Source of the DNA: an uncultured Gammaproteobacteria bacterium
GTDB taxonomy: Bacteria; Pseudomonadota; Gammaproteobacteria; Steroidobacterales; UBA11654
Assembly: GCA_937801655.1 (NCBI GenBank)
Contig: CALMWC010000011.1
Span: 60,571 to 124,570, forward strand
DNA: 64,000 nucleotides
Direction: 5' to 3'
Shown: positions 27,763-36,345 of the stretch, piece by piece
Position numbering within the stretch: the first letter of the stretch is position 1
Layout of the letters: each line of letters opens with the position of its first letter
Translations under genes and position numbers: made by a program
The notes under the pieces: generated by a model
Seen by the model: the letters and a program-made list of their open reading frames with translations, nothing else
Told to the model about the DNA's origin: nothing
Database searches by the model: none

Positions 27763-30429
27763 ATGAGAAATTTTACTATGACTAAATCGATATCATCGAT
27801 AGTCGCAATCGTTATGTTACTTGGAATAACGGATACAACAGTTATTGCCCAAGGCAGCATAGCAATAGAAGAAATAACGGTTACTGCTAGACAACGTGAA
27901 GAGTCTTTAGCAGACGCACCGTATACAATATCAGCCATAACAGCTGAACAAATACAAGCGAGAGGCATTAACCAACTTTCAGATGTTGTTGCCTACTCAC
28001 CAGGATTTTTCTTTTCAGATAACAATGTAGGAAAAAATTCTAGGTCGCATAAAAGACTAATCTTTAGAGGCATGAATCCTCGAACAGATATTCCAACAAG
28101 ACAAGCATCAGCAATGTTTATTGATGGCGCTGCGACTGTTGGTGCGGAATTTGGATCAATGGATGGTATAGAAAGGATTGAAGTACTTAGAGGTCCTCAA
28201 GGAGCTCACTTTGGTCGTTCTACCTACACAGGTGCAATTAATATTGTAACCAGTGATCCAGGTGATGAATTCTCAGGTAGAGTGAATGTGGAAGCTGCTC
28301 AGCATGGTACTCAGAGAACTGGCATAGTTCTTGACGGACCACTGGGTGAAAACTTAGGCTATCGTTTATCTGTAAGTTCATATGAAACAGATGGTATGTA
28401 TGATAATTCAAACGTACCAGGACAAAAACTAGGTGCACAATCAACCGATGATACAGCTTTAACGCTTGTCTTTGAGCCATCAGATAAATTCAAGGTAAAA
28501 CTGAGATATCATACATGGGAAGACAGCGATGGACCCGATGCAGGTACAGCTTACGATTACAGAAGTGGAACACACAACTGTAGCCCAGGCGGACTTGTTG
28601 AAAGATGGGATCCTGTACAAGTACAAGCATCAGCAGCGTATAATTTTAACCCTGCAACCAATGTCCCACACACAACAATTTGTGGAAAAGTTCCTGTGCC
28701 TTCATCGATTGGCCAAGATACAGGCTCTCCAAGAGCATTAGCTTTGCTTCAAAACAGAATTGATGGCAGTCGTTTCCCTATAGCTAACGGACTAAGACCT
28801 GTGCCTGACTTTATGGTACCGGATCATTTTGGTCTTGAAAGAGAAGCAGAAGAACTGAGTATCGTTGTTGATATTAACTTTGACAATGGCATGAATCTTA
28901 ATATCGTTTCAGCACAGCATGAAAATGCTTACTCAACACATAATGACACCGATAGAAGAGTCACTGAAGGTCTTCACTTGATCGGACAGGGTGGCGGAGT
29001 ATTTGGCGGGTTTGGTGCAAACCATCCAGCTGATGCATCCGATCTAAGAATGAACTCAATGGAAGATGATTCAATTGAGTTTCGTTTGAGTTCATCCGAT
29101 GATCAAAGAGTTAGATGGATGGTTGGTTATTCACAACTAGACATGGAATGGTTTACTCAAGTTGTGGGAAATCTGATTGTTTATTATCCTTCAGATGAAG
29201 ATAATGCAGCAAGAAGTGCAGCTGGTCAAATGCCAGTTTGTTACAATCCTTACTGGCCTTTCTATGGTGCTGGTTTAGCAGGCAGTAACGCTTGCGGTGC
29301 CTATGGAGATACCACTTCTAACAACAATGATATGAAATGGGATTCAATTGACAACAGTGCGTTCTATGCAGCAATTGAAGCAGACATTACAGATAACCTA
29401 ACATTAAGCCTTGACTTGCGTCGACAAGACGATGATATCACTTCAGGCGGTGTTGGTGCTTATACTGGAGGCTTCCCTAAAACACTAGGAGAAGCTACAG
29501 CTGGAATAAATGGTGAGTTCTCGAGAACACTACCTAGAATTATTCTGGATTATAAGCCTGATGATGATACAACAATGTATTTCAGTTATTCTGAAGGATC
29601 ACTACCAGGTACATTCAATCCTTCTTTAGCAACGCTTACTGCATCACAGCAAGCCGAAATCGCTGTTCAAACAGGCGGTGCAACTGTTGAAGTGGATGAA
29701 GAAGTATCTGAAAACATAGAGTTTGGAATCAAGAGAACCATTCTTGATGGCAGAGGTTTTATCGCAGTAGCCATATACGATACTGATCTAACCAATGTTC
29801 ACACACCTTTCTTTAGTCCTACTTATACTGATGCAGATGGTAATCAAGCATTGCTATCAGGAAACATTACTTCACAAGGTGGTGAGGCCAGTCTTAATGG
29901 GATTGAAATTGATGGAACTGTAATATTGAATGATCTATGGTCATTGGATTTTACTTACGCTGTTAATGACAGTGAGATTGGAAATGGTTTCCAAAGTGCT
30001 GACACCTTCGATTTAGATGGTGATCGTAATAAGGTATTAGGAAATATGTTCTCAAGGTATCCAAAAAACAGTGGAAGCTTATCAGCAAATTACTCTAAAG
30101 AAGTTTCAGCTGACAGAGAAGTTTTTGCCAGAGCAGATTTCATCTATACCGGCAATATGTATGCATCCAATGCAATGCATGCTTACACTGGTTCAGGGTC
30201 TAAAATCAATCTAAGAGGCGGAATTGAAACTGACAACGTTCGTATAGAAGGTTATGTTACAAATCTCTTTGATGATAATCAGCCTAAAGGATTGCAACAA
30301 TTGTACGATCTGTCTGGTATTACTGGTGGATTTGGTGATGGAGCCGTCACTGCTGGTGGTATGAGGATTGTGTCGATTGCTTTAGCTGACAAAAGAACCA
30401 TTGGACTTAGAGCGAGTTACAAATTCTAA
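27763..30429 (+). CDS. TonB-dependent receptor
   Basis: Start chosen at ATG 27763 after AGGGGAGAA-like RBS; signal peptide, IEEITVTARQREESLADAPYTISAITAEQI TonB box/plug, beta-barrel, C-terminal GLRASYKF. Confidence 0.93.
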   Translation: MRNFTMTKSISSIVAIVMLLGITDTTVIAQGSIAIEEITVTARQREESLADAPYTISAITAEQIQARGINQLSDVVAYSPGFFFSDNNVGKNSRSHKRLIFRGMNPRTDIPTRQASAMFIDGAATVGAEFGSMDGIERIEVLRGPQGAHFGRSTYTGAINIVTSDPGDEFSGRVNVEAAQHGTQRTGIVLDGPLGENLGYRLSVSSYETDGMYDNSNVPGQKLGAQSTDDTALTLVFEPSDKFKVKLRYHTWEDSDGPDAGTAYDYRSGTHNCSPGGLVERWDPVQVQASAAYNFNPATNVPHTTICGKVPVPSSIGQDTGSPRALALLQNRIDGSRFPIANGLRPVPDFMVPDHFGLEREAEELSIVVDINFDNGMNLNIVSAQHENAYSTHNDTDRRVTEGLHLIGQGGGVFGGFGANHPADASDLRMNSMEDDSIEFRLSSSDDQRVRWMVGYSQLDMEWFTQVVGNLIVYYPSDEDNAARSAAGQMPVCYNPYWPFYGAGLAGSNACGAYGDTTSNNNDMKWDSIDNSAFYAAIEADITDNLTLSLDLRRQDDDITSGGVGAYTGGFPKTLGEATAGINGEFSRTLPRIILDYKPDDDTTMYFSYSEGSLPGTFNPSLATLTASQQAEIAVQTGGATVEVDEEVSENIEFGIKRTILDGRGFIAVAIYDTDLTNVHTPFFSPTYTDADGNQALLSGNITSQGGEASLNGIEIDGTVILNDLWSLDFTYAVNDSEIGNGFQSADTFDLDGDRNKVLGNMFSRYPKNSGSLSANYSKEVSADREVFARADFIYTGNMYASNAMHAYTGSGSKINLRGGIETDNVRIEGYVTNLFDDNQPKGLQQLYDLSGITGGFGDGAVTAGGMRIVSIALADKRTIGLRASYKF

Positions 30430-30458
30430 TTAATTAGATTCCCCGTGTGTAACGGTAA

Positions 30459-30490
30459 GGGATGGGTTATTTCTTAACTCATCCCTTTTT
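30459..30490 (+). terminator. Rho-independent terminator downstream of TonB receptor
   Basis: GGGATGGGTTA-TTTCT-TAACTCATCCC stem (11 bp with one G-T) followed by TTTTT. Confidence 0.85.
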
Positions 30491-30515
30491 CTTTACAATT
30501 TAATAAAAGAACAGC

Positions 30516-30557
30516 AGCACAAGCAGTTTACTGAGGTTGCTCAGTTTGTTAGTTTTT
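30516..30557. repeat. Imperfect direct repeat, copy 1 (AGCACAAGCAGTTTACTGAGGTTGCTCAGTTTGTTAGTTTTT)
   Basis: Matches the 31013..31046 copy AGCACAAGCAGTTACTGAGATTGCTAGTTTTTTT with small indels. Confidence 0.55.
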
Positions 30558-30579
30558 AGGTGGTTTGTTAAGGTTAGGT

Positions 30580-30944
30580 ATGAAGAAAATAACAATGATA
30601 ACAATGTTAATGTTTAGCCCTAATATTTTGCTGATGTTGTTTACTATTATGAAAAGAATTATAACGGGTATTATCTAACTGCAAAATACCCTGAAGATTG
30701 TAAACTTATTAGAGATATTCATTACGAATATGAGAACTCTTCTTACGCCAAGCGTCGTTATAATGTTAAGGATATAAAGTTACTTGAAGATGTTGCTTAT
30801 AAATGCGGATTCTATTTAGCTGGTAAAGTAATTAGTGATGGTACTACAAATACTACAAATGCAATTAAAGATACTTCAAAAGAAATTTATGAGAGTAGCG
30901 GTGCTAAATCTCTGATAGACGGCTTATTTGACAATGATGATTAA
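30580..30944 (+). pseudogene. Small secreted protein gene with an apparent 1-nt deletion (frameshift after MKKITMITMLMFSPNI)
   Basis: ATG 30580 frame ends early; restoring one T in the ATTTTG tract gives MKKITMITMLMFSPNIFADVVYYYEKNYNGYYLTAKYPEDCKLIRDIHYEYENSSYAKRRYNVKDIKLLEDVAYKCGFYLAGKVISDG...LFDNDD*. Length 365 nt, one short of a codon multiple. Confidence 0.6.
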
Positions 30945-31012
30945 CTAGCCATTTAAAGAATCCAATTCTAATCAAAAAAGCAACCTTTATGAATCCTGAC
31001 TGAGGACTTGTT

Positions 31013-31046
31013 AGCACAAGCAGTTACTGAGATTGCTAGTTTTTTT
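31013..31046. repeat. Imperfect direct repeat, copy 2
   Basis: See 30516..30557; flanks the frameshifted small gene on the other side. Confidence 0.55.
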
Positions 31047-31090
31047 ATGCAGTGGTAGCTACTATCACTATTTCGGCAGCTTCTTAATAC

Positions 31091-33289
31091 CTATAGCAAA
31101 AATTCCCAGAACTTGTGTATCAAAGCTTGCAGTTTTCTTATCAATATTAATTGTAATATCTTGCCTCCTGGGGTAGAAAATATTGGATCGAATGATTGAG
31201 AAAGGTCATTGAAGATATAAGCTTGGATTTGATTAGAGCTAGAAAATTCATTGATAGCAATTGGTATAGTAATTGTAGCTGGTGAATTGAATAATGTTCT
31301 GTAAGGTCCAAAGTAAATAGAGTCTGAAATTGCATTAGGCAGTTTTGGCATTATTTTTTTTGGTCGACTCATTTTCTGTGTTCCAATCATTGCATTGAAG
31401 TCAAACCAGGCACTAACTAAATGATCATCATAGGTTTTAAATTCATTGAAAGGTCTTATGGCATTTGCCTCGGTATTAGGGTTTCTTGAGTTTTCATGTC
31501 TGTAACTGGATTCATATGTATAAGACTCAGGTGCTCCAGGGTGAGGATCTTTTCTTACAGAAAGTTTTGCTCCTTTTAGTTTTCCATTTATTATCTCAAT
31601 TACACCACCATTCAAATATGAAACTGGGCCATTTGCCAAAACCTCAATTCCTAAATCGGGAAGCAGTCCAAACTGTTCGATGCCCCCTCTGATTCTTTGT
31701 GCATAACCCATATTGAAATCTTCTCTTACCTCATCAAATGTTTCCATTAAGGTAATTCTTGAGTAACCATCAGGACAATTTAATCCTTGATCTAATAATT
31801 GTGTTAATGAACCATCATTTTCATACTTTTCACACCATGAAATATCAAAAATACCCTGATTCATTTCCTCTATAGTATTTAGAGGTAACATGTTTAGTTC
31901 TCTTATTTTTAATGAAGTATCTTGACCGTTGTAATACCAATGTGAGGGTACAATGATAATGTTCTTTTTACCCTCATTTTTTATTGCCTGTTGAAGTTGA
32001 TCTCTAATTGTTTCAAAACGTAGTTCATTTTCAGGATGGCCAAATATTGAACTTGGAAACCTGGAATAACCGTAAAGACTTCTCGTTCTACTATCTTTGC
32101 TGCCTATGCCATCGGATCGATTAAAATTAATATTCCAACGACCACCATTTTTCTGATCGTAATAAGCTTCAACATATCGTTTGAAGCTCAGATAGTTATT
32201 GAATGCATTTTCATGATACACCTCTTTGATCCAAGGATGAGGTGCTCCAAGTGGCCCTTGAGGGTCTCTTCCAGGCCAAGGTAATCCATATGTAGCGTAA
32301 AGTAGAGAGATCTCTTCATTGACAGGAAAATCATTCAAATATCGCTCCATATTTCGAAGCAACATGAGATTGTATTCTGGAGTTCTTCCAACTTGTCTGA
32401 TTTGTTTTAGATCAACACGATTATCTAAGCCTGAATTGCATAATTTATAAGAGACTTTATTTCTCGTCATAAAATGATTGGCATAGAAATTATGATCAGT
32501 TGTTTCTCGGGTTAACAGCATATTTTTAAAGCCTCCCCATCTAGCCATAGCCCATGCTACATCATCATGCCTTGCTGAGTAACCCGAGTTTTTTTCATAC
32601 ATTCCAAATCTTATTTTGACTTGATTGCCAAAATAAGCATTCATGAATTCAGTCAGGTAATTCTCCATGAAATCAGTCATTGGATGCATCCCGGTTGTGT
32701 CTTTTTCAGCTCCTAATAATTTATTAATTCGTCTGTAAAAAACAACATCTTGTTCCCTCACATCTTGAATGCCATTGGGTGCAAATATTTTGTAATAATT
32801 AGGAAGAGGATCCACTCCATTTCTTGGATCCACAGTTAGAATATTTCTCCTGCCATAACCATCCCCTGAACCGGTTACTTTTATTCTTTCATATTGTTCA
32901 GCATCCTGTTTGGTTAAGGTAACTGTTTCATCTAAGACATTAATATAGAGTTCTTTGTTTGCCTCAAAACGATACATACCAGAATTATCATAATATTCTT
33001 CAAAGCCTTCAGTTAAAAAAGAACTAACATGAGGATAACTCCCCATTGATGAGCGATAAGGGTATTCACCTACAAAGTTTTCAGTGCAGTTTTGATTTTT
33101 ACTCAACGATTGGACACCAATCCGACTCCTTTGAGCAATGCCTTGATAATAGCTTTCAGAAAAACCTTCTGGTTGACCCCAATCGGTAACAACTACAGCA
33201 ACTTTTTCATTATTGATGACCCTAAAGCTAAATAGAGTTATCAGCCATAGAGCAGCAATTAAGAGAATAATTTTGACTATTTTAATCAT
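31091..33289 (-). CDS. Large membrane-anchored protein with chelatase-like features; C-terminus probably frameshifted
   Basis: 732 aa; N-terminal TM; KVAVVVTDWGQPEG and EISLLYATYGLPWPGRDPQGPLGAPHPWIKEVYH resemble ferrochelatase-type strand/loop segments; last ~30 aa low-complexity while the alternative frame reads QDITINIDKKTASFDTQVLGIFAIGIKKLPK* (stop 31068-31070). Confidence 0.45.
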   Translation of the reverse strand: MIKIVKIILLIAALWLITLFSFRVINNEKVAVVVTDWGQPEGFSESYYQGIAQRSRIGVQSLSKNQNCTENFVGEYPYRSSMGSYPHVSSFLTEGFEEYYDNSGMYRFEANKELYINVLDETVTLTKQDAEQYERIKVTGSGDGYGRRNILTVDPRNGVDPLPNYYKIFAPNGIQDVREQDVVFYRRINKLLGAEKDTTGMHPMTDFMENYLTEFMNAYFGNQVKIRFGMYEKNSGYSARHDDVAWAMARWGGFKNMLLTRETTDHNFYANHFMTRNKVSYKLCNSGLDNRVDLKQIRQVGRTPEYNLMLLRNMERYLNDFPVNEEISLLYATYGLPWPGRDPQGPLGAPHPWIKEVYHENAFNNYLSFKRYVEAYYDQKNGGRWNINFNRSDGIGSKDSRTRSLYGYSRFPSSIFGHPENELRFETIRDQLQQAIKNEGKKNIIIVPSHWYYNGQDTSLKIRELNMLPLNTIEEMNQGIFDISWCEKYENDGSLTQLLDQGLNCPDGYSRITLMETFDEVREDFNMGYAQRIRGGIEQFGLLPDLGIEVLANGPVSYLNGGVIEIINGKLKGAKLSVRKDPHPGAPESYTYESSYRHENSRNPNTEANAIRPFNEFKTYDDHLVSAWFDFNAMIGTQKMSRPKKIMPKLPNAISDSIYFGPYRTLFNSPATITIPIAINEFSSSNQIQAYIFNDLSQSFDPIFSTPGGKILQLILIRKLQALIHKFWEFLL

Positions 33290-33303
33290 GTAATATTTTA
33301 TAG

Positions 33304-33711
33304 TTATTCTAGATTATGCATCTTTTCTGGAACCATTCCCTCATGATGATGAAAGATCTTCCAAACATTATTTTCTTGAATAAAAACGTCAGTTACTCTC
33401 ACTCGTCCTGAGAGAGCATTTGGTTCTTGATAAGAAAAATTAAGATAGTAAAGCGCTAAAGAGGAATCTTTTTGAACTGATATCAAAGGTTCCTCAATAT
33501 CAATAATTAACTTACCTCGTTTTATTTTTTGATTTTGATCCTTATGATGAAAATCATGTAAATTATTCTCACCTGTTATTAATTCAGGTGTAAAAACATC
33601 CCAGACGCTTACATCTCTATGCATATGACTCTCAAGGGTTGTAATATCACCTTTTTCGAATGAATCGAAAATAGAATTAATAATTTTCTTAATAGTTGTT
33701 TCAACATTCAT
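33304..33711 (-). CDS. SnoaL/NTF2-like protein
   Basis: 135 aa; INSIFDSFEKGDITTLESHMHRDVSVWDVF...VFIQENNVWKIFHHHEGMVP. Confidence 0.75.
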   Translation of the reverse strand: MNVETTIKKIINSIFDSFEKGDITTLESHMHRDVSVWDVFTPELITGENNLHDFHHKDQNQKIKRGKLIIDIEEPLISVQKDSSLALYYLNFSYQEPNALSGRVRVTDVFIQENNVWKIFHHHEGMVPEKMHNLE

Positions 33712-33726
33712 AGAGAATGGTAGTAT

Positions 33727-33746
33727 TATTTATCAATAATTAAATA
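33727..33746. promoter_or_regulatory. Degenerate copy of the shared operator (TATTTATCA-AT-AATTAAATA)
   Basis: Left half matches the consensus, right half diverged; sits between divergent 33304..33711 and 33796..35109. Confidence 0.35.
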
Positions 33747-33795
33747 GTATATGATTTCTTAATTAATATTAAGTTTATCAAGCAAGGGGTAAATC

Positions 33796-35109
33796 GTGAG
33801 TCAATCGTTTGTAACTTTAAATTTCTTACCAAAAAATAAATTCAAAATTGATCTTGTAGAAGGCGTCACAAAAACCAATTTCTTTTCCATCTGTTACGGT
33901 GCTTTAACCACGATAGGCCTTTTAACTTTTATTTCTTATGCTACTAACTATGTCCTGATAGAGAATCTAGCCTATGAACGAGATCAAATAGGCACTATTG
34001 TTGGTAACCTTCAGGTAGTGGCAGAAATTGCATTGTTATGTGTCTTTTTACCTATCGGTTTACTGGCTGATAAGATAGGCAGAAGGCCTATATATTCCTT
34101 TGGTATGTTTGCAATGGGACTCTCTTATTTTCTCTATCCATTAGCTACAGGCGTTGGTGAGTTGACGTTCTATAGAGTGATTTATGCAGTAGGCATGGGC
34201 TGTGCTACAGGCATGTTAGGGACTGTGACTGCTGATTACCCTCAAAATCATACCAGAGGGAAAATGATTGCTGTGACAGGCATTCTTAATGCAACGGGTG
34301 TAATTTTTGTTTCTCTAGTCTTTGCAAGAATGCCTAAGAATTTTGCTGACATGGGTTTTGATCAGATTACAGCAGGAAAGTATGCAATGTGGGTTGTAGC
34401 AGGCACTTGCTTGATTACATCCATTGTGGTTGCTTTTGGTTTAAAGAAAGGCACTCCGACTGTAGAGCAGAAAAAAATACCTTATATGGAGCAGATCAAA
34501 GCTGGACTAGCTGAAGGAAAAAACCCTAGAATAATGTTAGCTTACGCAGCTGCTTTTGTAGCCAGAAGCGATCTGGTTATTCTTGGAACATTTTTAGTTT
34601 TATGGGGTGTAACAGCAGGAGTGGATGCTGGCATGACTACTTCAGAGGCAACTTCTGTGGCCAGACTTTTATTTGTAACTTCTTCAATGTCAGCACTTAT
34701 TGCCTCACCCATAATTGGCTATATGATTGATAAGTTTGATCGAATTGTAGCGGTTTCCTTTTGCATGGCTATAGCAGCATGTGGTTATCTTTCAATGTTT
34801 TTTGTTGATAATGTGTTGGATCCTGTATACAGACCTTTGTTTATATTGTTAGGAGTAGGGCAGCAATGCGCTTTTTTTGCAGCCACTACTTTATTGGGTC
34901 AAGAAGCACCTACTATGAAACGAGGTGCAGTGGTTGGTGTGTTTAATTTAGCTGGTGCCTTAGGCATTCTTATATCAACAGGAGTTGGCGGTAGAATATT
35001 TGATTCAATTGGCCCCTCTGCTCCTTTTATTTTTATTGGTGTCTGTAATATCTTTGTGTGTATTTTTGCAGTATATGTCAATAAAATAGCACCCTCACCC
35101 TCTAAGTAA
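33796..35109 (+). CDS. MFS transporter
   Basis: 437 aa; LPIGLLADKIGRRPIYSFGMFAMGLSYFLYPLA MFS loop 2-3 motif. Confidence 0.88.
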   Translation: MSQSFVTLNFLPKNKFKIDLVEGVTKTNFFSICYGALTTIGLLTFISYATNYVLIENLAYERDQIGTIVGNLQVVAEIALLCVFLPIGLLADKIGRRPIYSFGMFAMGLSYFLYPLATGVGELTFYRVIYAVGMGCATGMLGTVTADYPQNHTRGKMIAVTGILNATGVIFVSLVFARMPKNFADMGFDQITAGKYAMWVVAGTCLITSIVVAFGLKKGTPTVEQKKIPYMEQIKAGLAEGKNPRIMLAYAAAFVARSDLVILGTFLVLWGVTAGVDAGMTTSEATSVARLLFVTSSMSALIASPIIGYMIDKFDRIVAVSFCMAIAACGYLSMFFVDNVLDPVYRPLFILLGVGQQCAFFAATTLLGQEAPTMKRGAVVGVFNLAGALGILISTGVGGRIFDSIGPSAPFIFIGVCNIFVCIFAVYVNKIAPSPSK

Positions 35110-35124
35110 ATCTTAGCAGTAAAT

Positions 35125-35484
35125 CTATTTTTTACCTGTGTATATACACCCGCTATTGCAAGTTTCTCTAATCTCAACTTTTGATAATTCAATTGGAGCA
35201 TTAGCCATTTTTTCCCATACCCAGATGGCTAAGTTTTCACTGGTTGGATTCTCTAGACCCTCAATTTCATTGAGATAAGAATGATCTAGTATTTTTCTTA
35301 TAGGTTCAAAAGTTTGCACAATATCTGCAAAATCAATGATCCAACCTGTTTGTTGATCTGGATTGCCTTCGACATAAATTCTAATTAAAAAAGAGTGACC
35401 ATGGAGTCTTCCACATTTGTGCCCATCAGGCACATTTGGCAGTAAATGTGCAGCTTCAATTCTAAAGTCTTTATATATTTCCAT
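35125..35484 (-). CDS. queD: 6-carboxy-5,6,7,8-tetrahydropterin synthase
   Basis: 119 aa; FRIEAAHLLPNVPDGHKCGRLHGHSFLIRIYVEG, LDHSYLNEI, PTSENLAIWVWEKM. Confidence 0.92.
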   Translation of the reverse strand: MEIYKDFRIEAAHLLPNVPDGHKCGRLHGHSFLIRIYVEGNPDQQTGWIIDFADIVQTFEPIRKILDHSYLNEIEGLENPTSENLAIWVWEKMANAPIELSKVEIRETCNSGCIYTGKK

Positions 35485-35497
35485 AGTAACCCCTCAA

Positions 35498-35574
35498 TGG
35501 CGCGCCCGGAGAGATTCGAACTCCCGACCTTGTGGTTCGTAGCCACACGCTCTATCCAGCTGAGCTACGGGCGC
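35498..35574 (-). tRNA. tRNA-Arg (anticodon ACG), CCA encoded
   Basis: Reverse complement GCGCCCGTAGCTCAGCTGGATAGAGCGTGTGGCTACGAACCACAAGGTCGGGAGTTCGAATCTCTCCGGGCGCGCCA; 77 nt; anticodon loop CTACGAA. Confidence 0.97.
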
Positions 35575-35762
35575 TTTATCTATATTATAATTCAATTCAA
35601 TAGTTCATGGCGAGTTATGCTTTAAGTTTGAAGTATAACTTTATGGCTTGTAGAGGTTATTTTAATATCAGTGTGAATCTAAATTAGTGTTTAACCCTAA
35701 TACTAAACAGTGTTTATAAATTAATATTTTAATTATAAGAAATAAGTAAATAGAAGTATCAG

Positions 35763-36335
35763 ATGAAAAATAAAAGTAGAGGACGTCCAAGAGACCCTGT
35801 AAAAGATAATGTAATTATTCGTGAAACACTAAAACAACTCTTGAGTAGAGGCTATACAGCATTAAATATCACAGATATAGCTACTGAGTCAGGAGTCAGC
35901 AAAGCCACAATCTATAGAAGATGTAGTAATAAGTCCTCTTTGGTATTGGACGCACTTAAAAGTCTTCCAGGGCTTGAGACTCCATCAACGGGTAAGCTAA
36001 AAAGTGATATTAAGCATTTAGTAACTCAAGTCATAGCAGTCAAGTCAGAAACGAATTTATTTGCAGTCTTGCAAAACCTTACAGGTGAGATGTTTAATGA
36101 TAAAAAATTAGAGAAGGAGATGCATCCTTATCTCAATGATAGAATGTCACCAGTAAAAAGTATTATTAAAGAAGCCATTGAACGAGGAGAAATACCAAAG
36201 AAGACCAATATAGAGGCTTCAATTTATGCTGTCACTGGACCCCTTATTGCAATGTCATTTTTTAGACAACAAACAATTAATAAATCTTTAATAGGTCCAT
36301 TAACAGAAATAATTTATAGGGGCTTACAGAAATAA
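35763..36335 (+). CDS. TetR/AcrR family transcriptional regulator
   Basis: 190 aa; RETLKQLLSRGYTALNITDIATESGVSKATIYRRCSNKSSLVLDAL HTH. Confidence 0.93.
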   Translation: MKNKSRGRPRDPVKDNVIIRETLKQLLSRGYTALNITDIATESGVSKATIYRRCSNKSSLVLDALKSLPGLETPSTGKLKSDIKHLVTQVIAVKSETNLFAVLQNLTGEMFNDKKLEKEMHPYLNDRMSPVKSIIKEAIERGEIPKKTNIEASIYAVTGPLIAMSFFRQQTINKSLIGPLTEIIYRGLQK

Positions 36336-36345
36336 ACAAAGGTTT

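Noticed and set aside
30516-31046. CRISPR-like or integron attC interpretation of the direct repeats
   Set aside because: Only two imperfect copies with a non-spacer-like interval, no cas or integrase genes, no clear attC core sites.
35763-36335. Assigning this TetR protein as the regulator of the shared palindrome
   Set aside because: No convincing TTATCAnnTGATAA copy was seen in its own upstream region and it lies beyond the tRNA. Plausible but not supportable; kept as a test in the findings.
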